A stretch of 64,000 bases of DNA from positions 62,001 through 126,000 of the forward strand of contig NZ_QPKI01000006.1 in NCBI RefSeq assembly GCF_003339685.1, given 5' to 3'. Shown piece after piece: positions 45,139 to 52,496 of this stretch. The notes beneath the pieces were generated by a model that saw nothing but the letters and a program-made list of their open reading frames with translations, was not told the origin of the DNA and searched no databases. Positions within the stretch are counted from its first letter, which is position 1; every line of letters begins with the position of its first letter. The translations under genes and the position numbers were made by a program. Origin of the DNA: Halomonas sp. DQ26W (GTDB lineage: Bacteria > Pseudomonadota > Gammaproteobacteria > Pseudomonadales > Halomonadaceae).

Positions 45139-46179
45139 ATGAAGAAGGGTGCAACTGTTACGAACTGCAACGCTGGGGTGGCGCGCCTTGCCGGCAGCCT
45201 GCTGGTTGCCGTGACACTGATGCAGCACGTTCAGGCTGGAGAGAGACAAATCATCATCGGCACGGCCAGTTCGACCGGGGTCTATCACATCACCGGCCAG
45301 GCATTCTGTCGCCTGATCGAGGGTCCCTGCCATGCCCGCCCGTCGGAGGGCTCGGTAGCCAATCTACACCACGTTCGTCGTGGCGAAGTCCCGATCGCAC
45401 TGGCCCAATCGGACCAGCAGTACTATGCCATCGAGGGGCGGGAAAACTTCGCCGATGCCGGTCCGGACGATTCGTTGCGCGCCCTGTTCTCGGTGCACAG
45501 TGAACCCTTCACCCTGGTGGTACGCCGGGAAGCCGGCATACAAGGGTTCGACGACCTGGAGCAGCGCGCGGTGAACATCGGCAACCCCGGTTCCGGGCAG
45601 CGAGCCACCATGCTGCAACTGATGGCGGCCAGGGGCTGGACACTGGACGATTTCGCCCTGGTCAATGAACTGCCGGCCGATCAGCAGTCACTGGAGCTGT
45701 GTCACGGCAATATCGATGCCATGGTCTATACCGTGGGTCATCCTGACTTAACGATTCGCCAGGCCGTCGATCTATGCAACGCCGCCGTGGTGGGTGTCGA
45801 GGGGGATTTCGTCGAGGCCCTGGTGGCCGAGGCGCCCTACTACAGCCTGGCCGAAATACCCGCCGGGCTCTACTACCCCGAGCAGCCGGAAGTGAAGACC
45901 TTCGGCGTCCGCGCTACCGTCGTGGCCAGCGAAGCCACCGATCCGCACCAGGTCTACACCCTGGTAGCCGCCGTGTTCGACAATTTCGAGCGCTTTACCG
46001 CTTTTCATCCCGCCTACTCGGTGCTCGAGCCCGAGCGAATGATCAAGGAGGGGCTCTCGGCCCCGCTACACGAGGGCGCCCTGCGCTACTACCGCGAGCA
46101 AGGCTGGATCGAGGATGAAGCCAGCGGCGAAGGAAATGACGAGGCCGAGGAGGCGGAGACCAACGCTGCGACGGACTAG
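45139..46179 (+). CDS. TAXI-family TRAP solute-binding protein
   Basis: A 346-residue periplasmic binding protein. A signal peptide ends near residue 33 (HVQA). IIIGTASSTGVYHITGQAFCRLI and NIGNPGSGQRATMLQLMAARGW are typical of TAXI proteins, which bind substrates for TRAP transporters. The tail (residues about 325-346) is extremely acidic. No TRAP membrane subunit lies next to it, so it may use a permease encoded elsewhere or act as a sensor. Ligand unknown. Confidence 0.88.
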   Translation: MKKGATVTNCNAGVARLAGSLLVAVTLMQHVQAGERQIIIGTASSTGVYHITGQAFCRLIEGPCHARPSEGSVANLHHVRRGEVPIALAQSDQQYYAIEGRENFADAGPDDSLRALFSVHSEPFTLVVRREAGIQGFDDLEQRAVNIGNPGSGQRATMLQLMAARGWTLDDFALVNELPADQQSLELCHGNIDAMVYTVGHPDLTIRQAVDLCNAAVVGVEGDFVEALVAEAPYYSLAEIPAGLYYPEQPEVKTFGVRATVVASEATDPHQVYTLVAAVFDNFERFTAFHPAYSVLEPERMIKEGLSAPLHEGALRYYREQGWIEDEASGEGNDEAEEAETNAATD

Positions 46180-46493
46180 CAGCCTAGCGCTTACACCTTC
46201 TTGACGAGCATAGACTTCAGCTCCATAGATGAGAGCATCGACTTTGCAATCAAGGTCATGACCCCCTAAGACCGGTCAAATGTTTTTTCCCTTGTTGCCG
46301 ACTACCGGAGAAGTGCCCTTGTGCGACTCCAGAGCTACCAGCCAAACCGGGCACATGGAATGGATGAATGGTTAGACACAGACAGTGTGGCCCAGCTCTA
46401 CTGACGAACATGGATAATATTTCCCAGAATCAAGGAAACTATTAGCCGCCCCAGCCAAGGAATAACGATAAGTTACACTGATGAGGCAAGGAC
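46180..46493. other. Gene-free stretch before the Lrp-type regulator
   Basis: No coding sequence, RNA fold or clear terminator was recognised on either strand. A T-rich patch (TGTTTTTTCCC at 46279-46289) is the only notable local feature and has no GC-rich stem before it. Confidence 0.5.
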
Positions 46494-47003
46494 ATGGGCA
46501 TCTTGAAGCTCGACCGCATAGACCGCACGCTGCTTGAAGCCCTGCAGCAAGACGCCCGCCTGACCACCGCTGAGCTGGCGGAACGCGTCAATCTATCGCC
46601 CTCCCCCTGCGCCAGACGCATTCGAAGACTCGAGCAGCACGGCCTGATCACCCGCTATCGCGCCGAGTTGGACAGGGAGCGTCTGGGCCTGGACGTCATC
46701 ATCTTCGTACAAGTACGCCTCAGCCAGCACCAGGACGCGCTGGTCGAACAGTTCGAAGCCGCTGTCAGAGAAATGCCGGAAGTCATCAACTGCCACACCA
46801 TTTCCGGTGCCTTCGACTATCTGCTGCAGGTGGTTACCGCCGATCTGCGCGGCTTTGAGGGATGGGTAAGACGACTGCAGCAGCTACCCATGGTAGACAG
46901 CGTGGACAGCAGCTTTGCCATGCGCGCCGTCAAGGAAAACGGGGCGCTGCCCTTGCCCACCCCCCCCGCTGACGCGAGACCGGGTCGTCATGATCACCCA
47001 TGA
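46494..47003 (+). CDS. Lrp/AsnC-family regulator
   Basis: A 169-residue regulator. Helix-turn-helix at residues about 7-60 (LDRIDRTLLEALQQDARLTTAELAERVNLSPSPCARRIRRLEQHGLI), then the RAM ligand domain (VQVRLSQH, VINCHTISGAFDYLLQVV). Such proteins respond to amino acids. The target cannot be told from its neighbours; the nearest gene is convergent. Confidence 0.9.
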   Translation: MGILKLDRIDRTLLEALQQDARLTTAELAERVNLSPSPCARRIRRLEQHGLITRYRAELDRERLGLDVIIFVQVRLSQHQDALVEQFEAAVREMPEVINCHTISGAFDYLLQVVTADLRGFEGWVRRLQQLPMVDSVDSSFAMRAVKENGALPLPTPPADARPGRHDHP

Positions 47004-47122
47004 CAACGTCGCCAGCGATGACGTCGGCACCTTCGAGCACCTGGGCATACTGCCACGCTCCCAGCGGGACAGCCTGCCGCTATGCCTGGCGGCTACGACT
47101 GGTTGACCATACCCCTGCCCGC

Positions 47123-47803
47123 TCAGCCGTCGTCATCTTCCTCGGAATAGAAATCCAGATCCTCCAGTCGCCCCAGTACGGCCGTGGCGATATTGGCCAG
47201 GTGCGCGGCAACGCGCTTGTAGTGTCGGGCCAGCAGTGAGTAAGCCACCGCCTCGTGAAACTCGATCTGGCGCTCGTCACGAAACAGCTCCTCGATCAAG
47301 CGATCGCTGCGCTGACGCACTTCCACAGCCTTGGAGAGCGCCTGGCGGGCCTGCTGCTCGTCCGAATTCCGCGTCGCCTTGATGACCTTGTCGAACATGC
47401 CGCCCATCTCGAGCGCCATGTTATCGAGCGGCTCCTGGTACTTGGGCACATGGAAGCCTTCGCTATAAAAATGCCCCACCTCGAAGACGTTCTTGCAGTA
47501 GTCTCCGATGCGTTCGGCATCCTTGGCCACACTCATCAGGGCCAGGCAAACAGCGACATCATGCCCCGGATTGACGGTCAGGTGGCGCAGCACCTTGCGG
47601 CGAATCGAGCGCTCCAATTCATTGATCGCCCGATCACGGTCATAGAGTGGCTGGCGCACCTCATCGGCCGATGCCTTGCTGTGCAGGACCTCGTTGGCGC
47701 GGTCGAACATCCAGGCTCCATGCTGGAGCATCTGGGTCAGGTCCTCGAACGCCAGACTGAGAGTGTTTTCCGAAGTCAGGGCGCTGTATAGCTGTCGAAA
47801 CAT
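47123..47803 (-). CDS. PhoU-like protein partner of the Na/Pi transporter
   Basis: A 226-residue helical protein of the PhoU/DUF47 type. It has two three-helix repeats: DRDRAINELERSIRRKVLRHL and LALMSVAKDAERIGDYCKNVFEV in the first, LLARHYKRVAAHLANIATAVL in the second, the last two being the metal-binding PhoU signature (E/DxxRxxD and its degenerate copy). It follows the Na/Pi transporter gene by 26 nt. It probably regulates that transporter, as PhoU regulates PstB. Confidence 0.88.
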   Translation of the reverse strand: MFRQLYSALTSENTLSLAFEDLTQMLQHGAWMFDRANEVLHSKASADEVRQPLYDRDRAINELERSIRRKVLRHLTVNPGHDVAVCLALMSVAKDAERIGDYCKNVFEVGHFYSEGFHVPKYQEPLDNMALEMGGMFDKVIKATRNSDEQQARQALSKAVEVRQRSDRLIEELFRDERQIEFHEAVAYSLLARHYKRVAAHLANIATAVLGRLEDLDFYSEEDDDG

Positions 47804-47829
47804 GGCAGAAATCTCCTGAGCCGTCGCGT

Positions 47830-49038
47830 TCAGCGCAGGCTAGTAAACAGTTCGGTGGCGCCGATTCCCAGCAGCGGTATCACCAGGAATACGCCAATCA
47901 GGAAGACGAAGGCGTAGCGGGTCTGGCGCGCCGCCAGCCGGCCGTACCAGATGGCAATCCGCAGCGGGATATAGCGCAGCGGGTACCAGATGGCGGTGCC
48001 GGTCAGATTGAAGATGACATGGAACAGAGCCACGGTCATCGCGGCGGCCACGGGATTCGCCGTGGCCGCCAGCACGCTGGTGACCGTAGTGCCCAGGTTG
48101 GCCCCCATCATGAAGGGCAGCACGCGACGCAGGCGAACGACACCGGCGCCGGCCAGCGGTACCATCAGGCTGCTGGTGATGGTGCTGGACTGGACCAGTA
48201 TGGTGGAGACCAGGCCGACACCGTAGGCACGTACATCGCTGCGGAAGAAATAGGTACGAAACAAACCATCCATATGGCGCAACAATGCGCCACGCAGATT
48301 CTGCACCATGAAGATCAGCGCACCGAACATCAACAGTATGCCAAGACCGGCCACCAGCAGCCCCTGGGAAACCGGGGTCGTCGTCAAAAAGGAAGCCACA
48401 CCATTGGCGGCATCCACCACCGGCGCGGTGATCACCTTGATCGGGCTGTTGGGTCGCGCCACTTCCTCCAGGCCGATCAGCTCGGCCAGCCAGCCCGCCA
48501 CCCGGGTAAAAATCCCCCTTCCGGCCTCATGGAAGAGCCCGCTGATGAACTCCAGGGGAAAGACGATCGCCACGGTAAGGATATTGAAGAAGTCATGCAT
48601 CAATGCCGCCGTGAACGAGCGCCGGAAATTGCGTTTGATGCGCACATTGGCCAGCGCCACGATCACCCCGGTGACCGCCGTGCCAATATTGGCCCCCATG
48701 ATGGCGAACACCGCCGTGCCCAGCGTCATCTCACCACTGGCGACCAGCGTCACGATGAGCGCCGAGGTGAAGGACGAGCTCTGCACGATCATGGTGACCA
48801 GCACGCCGGCCAACAGGGCGATGAAAGGGTTCTCGCCGTAGGCGAAGAGCTGGGTCAGGAAATCGCTGGCCCTGCCGAACGTTCCCAGCCCAGAGCCGAG
48901 CACGTTCAGGGCCGCAAGGAAGAAGTACAGACAGATACCGGCATAGATGCCGCGCAGCCAGGCCGGTACCTCACGGATATGCTCGCGGGTAAGAGCTGCC
49001 CGGTTCGTGTCGGGCGAAGAGCGGTCTGATTTCGACAT
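47830..49038 (-). CDS. Na+/phosphate cotransporter (NptA type)
   Basis: A 402-residue membrane protein of the Na/Pi-cotransporter II family. Two inverted repeats each carry the family's QSS motif: VTMIVQSSSFTSALIV at about residue 83 and STILVQSSTITSSLMV at about residue 275. Each lies by a GANxGT motif (MGANIGTAVTG and MGANLGTTVTS). It imports or exports phosphate with sodium. A strong Pho box precedes it, placing it in the phosphate regulon. It is followed by a PhoU-like partner gene. Confidence 0.92.
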   Translation of the reverse strand: MSKSDRSSPDTNRAALTREHIREVPAWLRGIYAGICLYFFLAALNVLGSGLGTFGRASDFLTQLFAYGENPFIALLAGVLVTMIVQSSSFTSALIVTLVASGEMTLGTAVFAIMGANIGTAVTGVIVALANVRIKRNFRRSFTAALMHDFFNILTVAIVFPLEFISGLFHEAGRGIFTRVAGWLAELIGLEEVARPNSPIKVITAPVVDAANGVASFLTTTPVSQGLLVAGLGILLMFGALIFMVQNLRGALLRHMDGLFRTYFFRSDVRAYGVGLVSTILVQSSTITSSLMVPLAGAGVVRLRRVLPFMMGANLGTTVTSVLAATANPVAAAMTVALFHVIFNLTGTAIWYPLRYIPLRIAIWYGRLAARQTRYAFVFLIGVFLVIPLLGIGATELFTSLR

Positions 49039-49120
49039 GAAAAGGCCGTTGTGAGGTTACACGTTCAAGATGACGGGTGTGTGACACCCACGTTACTGTT
49101 CGCGCACGGTAACCGGGACA

Positions 49121-49139
49121 TGTGACAGTTTCATGACAG
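49121..49139 (-). promoter_or_regulatory. Pho box upstream of the Na/Pi transporter gene
   Basis: On the minus strand CTGTCATGAAACTGTCACA is two 7-bp PhoB half-sites (CTGTCAT and CTGTCAC) with a 4-bp spacer, a near-perfect Pho box. It ends 82 nt before the transporter start. Confidence 0.85.
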
Positions 49140-49188
49140 CCGGGCACATCGCCCTCGCCGGCATGCGATCACCTACCAGTACGGTGCG

Positions 49189-49626
49189 CTATTTCCCGAC
49201 ATCTTCGTTCCAGAGTTCGGGCGATGCCTCGATGAAATCGGTCATCATTTCGATGCAGGCCGGCGTCTGCAGGACCTCGACGTCGACTCCCCGGGAGCGC
49301 AGCAACGCCTCCTCGCCCATGAAGGTCAGGTTCTCGCCGACGACCACCCGGGGGATGCCGTAGAGCAGTATGGCGCCGCTACACATCGGGCAGGGTGACA
49401 GCGTCGTATAGAGCACGCAATCCCGATACACTGATGACGGCTGGCGCCCCGCATTCTCCAGAGCATCCATCTCGCCGTGCAGCACCGTGCTGCCCGACTG
49501 CACCCGCCGGTTATGGCCCCGCCCCAGAATGCGTCCACGATAGACCAGCACCGAGCCGATGGGGATACCCCCCTCCGCCAGGCCCTGGCGTGCTTCATCC
49601 AGGGCAGCTTGCATATACTTATCCAT
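49189..49626 (-). CDS. Cytosine deaminase of the yeast Fcy1 type
   Basis: A 145-residue zinc deaminase. Zinc ligands and catalytic Glu are His50 and Glu52 (HGEMDALEN), Cys79 and Cys82 (SPCPMC). Outside the active site it follows yeast cytosine deaminase closely: GGIPIGSVLV, LGRGHNRR, LYTTLSPC, YGIPRVVVGENLTF, and a WNEDVGK tail matching the yeast WFEDIGE. Cytosine or a related base is therefore the likely substrate, rather than tRNA adenosine or guanine. ATG 49626 with a GGAG site is chosen over the longer frame to 49791. Confidence 0.88.
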   Translation of the reverse strand: MDKYMQAALDEARQGLAEGGIPIGSVLVYRGRILGRGHNRRVQSGSTVLHGEMDALENAGRQPSSVYRDCVLYTTLSPCPMCSGAILLYGIPRVVVGENLTFMGEEALLRSRGVDVEVLQTPACIEMMTDFIEASPELWNEDVGK

Positions 49627-49789
49627 GGAAAGCTGACTCCAAGTCCATGAGAAGGGAAAGCGCCGACACCGACGTGACCATAGCAAAACAGCGACGACTC
49701 TGCGCGGCGACCGGCCGGTGAAGCAAAGTGTGTAATGCCCTGCCCGACCAGACGCATCGCGATGACACAATGCCCCAGGGAGACCCAAC

Positions 49790-50383
49790 ATGCCCGATCA
49801 GACGACCCAAGCCCGTATCCTGGTGTTCGCCGGAAGCACCCGAGAAGCCTCCTACAACAAACGGCTGGCCCGTCTGGGTGCCCGACGCCTGGATGCGCTG
49901 GGCGCCCCGGCCACCTTCATCGACCTGCGCGACTATCCCCTGCCGCTCTACGAGGGTGACCTTGAGGCCGAGCATGGTCTGCCTGAAAACGCATTGGCGC
50001 TACGCAAGCTGCTGGCCGAGCACCGGGGCCTGCTGGTCGTCTCCCCCGAGTACAACGGCTTCATTACCCCGTTGATGAAGAACACCATCGACTGGATCTC
50101 GCGCCCCCATGCAGGCGAGAGCGGCCTTAAGCTATTTGCAGGCCGGGTCGCTGCGCTGCTCGCCGCCTCTCCCGGCGGGCTTGGCGGCATGCGCAGCCTG
50201 GCGCTGATGCGCCAGCTGCTGAGCAATATCGGGGTGACGGTACTACCCGACCAGTTGGCCGTGGCCAAGGCAGGCGATGCCTTCGACGACGACGGCTCCC
50301 TGACCGACGAGAGCCATCAACAGAAACTGGACGCCATCTGCCAGCGGCTGGTCGATACAACGAGGCTATTCGAACGGGCATGA
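49790..50383 (+). CDS. NADPH-dependent FMN reductase family protein
   Basis: A 197-residue flavodoxin-fold reductase. ILVFAGSTREASYNKRLA is the flavin-phosphate loop. SPEYNGFITPLMKNTIDWISRP is the conserved FMN-binding and dimer segment of the NADPH:FMN reductase family (ChrR, AzoR-like). The physiological electron acceptor (quinone, flavin, azo or chromate) is unknown. It is transcribed divergently from the cytosine deaminase gene. Confidence 0.9.
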   Translation: MPDQTTQARILVFAGSTREASYNKRLARLGARRLDALGAPATFIDLRDYPLPLYEGDLEAEHGLPENALALRKLLAEHRGLLVVSPEYNGFITPLMKNTIDWISRPHAGESGLKLFAGRVAALLAASPGGLGGMRSLALMRQLLSNIGVTVLPDQLAVAKAGDAFDDDGSLTDESHQQKLDAICQRLVDTTRLFERA

Positions 50384-50421
50384 TCGCACCCGAGCGAAAC
50401 CTTGCTCGAGCAGGCAAGCAC

Positions 50422-50982
50422 CTACTCCCAGCGCCAGCCGTGACGCTGCCACCACTCCAGCGCGATCTGGCGGTTCTCGCGGTTCTCGCGGTTGGCACTT
50501 TCCGCCAGCACGGTACCCAATTGGACGAAGTCACCGCCCGTCTCCGCCAGGAGTACAGGGTCCTGGGTCGCCAGTTGGAGCGCGTAGAGCACCAGCATCA
50601 GCTCGTAGGGGTCGGCACTATCTATCAGGCTGAACAGCAGTGGCACGGCCGGCTCGCCGATCTGGCCCAGCCGCTCCGCCGCGATATACCAGACCCGCGG
50701 ATGCTCGTCGCCGCCATAGGTGTCGATGAACCGCCGATCCGCCAGCCGGCTGATGTAGTAATGCGCTTTATCCTCTTCGGTGACGAACAAGGGCGGTAGC
50801 CAGTACCGGTCTCCCCGTGTCGTGCCGTTTGGCGGCTGCTCGGCTTGAGCGGGAGGCGGCGGCACCTCGGCCTGTGGTGGCGCCTGCACTTCCGCCGGGC
50901 GCGGCTCGGAACGCCCGGCACAGCCGGCTGTCAGCAGGATGACCAGCAGAACCAGGCCGGTGAAAAGCGTGCGTGTTGCCAT
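50422..50982 (-). CDS. Predicted lipoprotein
   Basis: A 186-residue protein with a lipobox LTAGC ending at about residue 20, after a hydrophobic signal (FTGLVLLVILLTAGC). A Pro-rich linker (EVPPPPAQAEQPP) follows, then a small helical domain with VWYIAAERLGQIGEPAVPLLFSLI that resembles a HEAT repeat. The family is not known. Two short repeats NREN-NREN occur near the C-terminus. The longer frame to 51036 was rejected in favour of the signal-peptide start. Confidence 0.8.
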   Translation of the reverse strand: MATRTLFTGLVLLVILLTAGCAGRSEPRPAEVQAPPQAEVPPPPAQAEQPPNGTTRGDRYWLPPLFVTEEDKAHYYISRLADRRFIDTYGGDEHPRVWYIAAERLGQIGEPAVPLLFSLIDSADPYELMLVLYALQLATQDPVLLAETGGDFVQLGTVLAESANRENRENRQIALEWWQRHGWRWE

Positions 50983-51153
50983 AGTGCCCAGCCTCCATCG
51001 ATCGGCGCTTAATAAACGGAACCCTTCACGACCCATCCTTCCAGCGCGGCAGGAAATAGGGACAAATTCAGAAAAATTCTATCGCGGTCGCGGAAGACGG
51101 CACAGCTCCCCTCCGGCATGCGCTGTCACACAAGATTCATCAAACCCTCGGCT

Positions 51154-51188
51154 TTTGTCACCGAAGTGTCATCCACTCTCCCTATAGT
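51154..51188 (+). promoter_or_regulatory. Pho box and -10 element of pstS
   Basis: TTTTGTCACCGAAGTGTCATC contains two PhoB half-sites (TTGTCAC and GTGTCAT) 11 bp apart (51154-51174). A -10 box TATAGT at 51183-51188 follows about 10 nt later, the normal geometry of PhoB-activated promoters. A weaker partial site, CTGTCACAC, lies just upstream at 51123. Confidence 0.85.
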
Positions 51189-51264
51189 CGCAGCCATCGG
51201 TCATCGAGAGGGTGATCGAAAGTGGTCATCTGGCCATCAACGCTGTGAAATAGGGGGAACCACC

Positions 51265-52221
51265 ATGAAACTGAAGGCTCTGGCTGCTGCCGTTATCGGC
51301 GCCTCTTTTGTCTCCACCGCCGCCATGGCGGATCGCGTCGATCCCAATCTGCCCGAGTATGAGGCCGTGAGCGGCATCTCCGGCAACATGACAAGCATCG
51401 GCTCCGATACCCTGAACAATCTGATGACCCTGTGGGCGGAAGAATTCGCGGGCGTCTATCCGAACATCAATATCCAGATCCAGGGCGCCGGTTCCAGCAC
51501 CGCGCCAACTGCGTTGACCGAAGGCACCGCCCAGTTCGGCCCCATGAGCCGTGAGATGCGCACTTCCGAAGTGCAGGCCTTCGAGGATCGCTACGGCTAT
51601 CCGCCGACCATGGTGCCGGTGGCCATCGACGCCCTGGCCATCTATGTCAACCAGGACAACCCTCTGGAAAGTATCACTCTGCCCCAGGTCGATGCCATCT
51701 TCTCCGATACTCGCCGCTGCGGCTATGACGAGGACATCACCCGCTGGGGACAGCTGGGCATGGACGGCAGCTGGGCGAACCGCGACTTTACCCTCTACAG
51801 CCGTAACGCCGTCTCCGGCACCTACGGCTTCTTCGCCGAGAACGCCCTGTGCGGCGGCGACTTCAAGGCCTCCATCAACGAACAGCCGGGCTCCGCCTCG
51901 GTGGTGCAGGGCGTCAGCGAGTCGATCAACGGCATCGGCTACTCCGGCATCGGCTACATCACCTCCCAGGTGCGTGCGGTGCCGGTGGCGCGTGACGAGG
52001 GTGAAGAAGCCTATACGGTGGATAACGAGAACTACCCGCTGGCCCGCTTCCTGTTCGTCTACGTGAACAAGCACCCCAACGAAGACCTGGCCCCGCAGCA
52101 GGCCGAATTTCTGCGCATGGTACTCTCCCGCCAGGGCCAGGAAGTGACCGCCCGCGATGGCTACATCCCGCTGCCCGAGACCGTGGCCAGCCGCGTGCGC
52201 GGCGAGCTGGGTATTGATTAA
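51265..52221 (+). CDS. pstS: Phosphate-binding protein PstS
   Basis: Periplasmic high-affinity phosphate-binding protein, 318 residues with a 22-residue signal peptide (cleavage after AMA). Family features: [16 protein letters not shown] start (SIGSDT), [29 protein letters not shown] (phosphate-binding Ser/Thr) and [15 protein letters not shown] 51265 has an AGGGGG site. An upstream frame to 51118 is not coding. It is followed by its own terminator and a second Pho box before pstC, so it can be made in excess of the membrane parts. Confidence 0.95.
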   Translation: MKLKALAAAVIGASFVSTAAMADRVDPNLPEYEAVSGISGNMTSIGSDTLNNLMTLWAEEFAGVYPNINIQIQGAGSSTAPTALTEGTAQFGPMSREMRTSEVQAFEDRYGYPPTMVPVAIDALAIYVNQDNPLESITLPQVDAIFSDTRRCGYDEDITRWGQLGMDGSWANRDFTLYSRNAVSGTYGFFAENALCGGDFKASINEQPGSASVVQGVSESINGIGYSGIGYITSQVRAVPVARDEGEEAYTVDNENYPLARFLFVYVNKHPNEDLAPQQAEFLRMVLSRQGQEVTARDGYIPLPETVASRVRGELGID

Positions 52222-52388
52222 GCAAGCGTCTACCGTAACTGCGCGTCGACACCCGGGGGCAAGGCGAAGCGAGGGTTTTTTGCTAGGGATGGCAAAAGCA
52301 GCGCCCATGGAAGGATCCACAGCGCCCTCGTGAAGGCTTGGCGCCGGGGGTAGAGGCCGGATCAATCCTTTGGCTAAAAGCTTTTGAT

Positions 52389-52419
52389 CGGGGACGCTTC
52401 GGCGTCCCCGAAAGTTTTT
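52389..52419 (+). terminator. Intrinsic terminator between pstS and pstC
   Basis: A 9-bp stem (CGGGGACGC and GCGTCCCCG) with a stable TTCG loop, followed by AAAGTTTTT. It lies 168 nt after the pstS stop. Confidence 0.88.
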
Positions 52420-52424
52420 GGCCG

Positions 52425-52443
52425 CTGTCACAGGGTTGTCATG
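52425..52443 (+). promoter_or_regulatory. Pho box of pstC
   Basis: CTGTCACAGGGTTGTCATG has half-sites CTGTCAC and TTGTCAT with a 4-bp spacer, 6 nt after the pstS terminator and 54 nt before pstC. It would give the permease-ATPase genes a separate PhoB-dependent start. Confidence 0.82.
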
Positions 52444-52496
52444 GAGGCGACTTACTCTTTGCCTAACTTTCCACTTGACGGGATTGCCCATCCGCC

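Noticed and set aside
48019..49029. 336-codon plus-strand frame opposite the Na/Pi transporter
   Set aside because: Gln/His-rich antisense shadow of a conserved membrane protein gene.
51226..52491. 421-codon minus-strand frame across pstS
   Set aside because: Antisense to pstS, spanning its Pho-regulated spacer and terminator; no domain.
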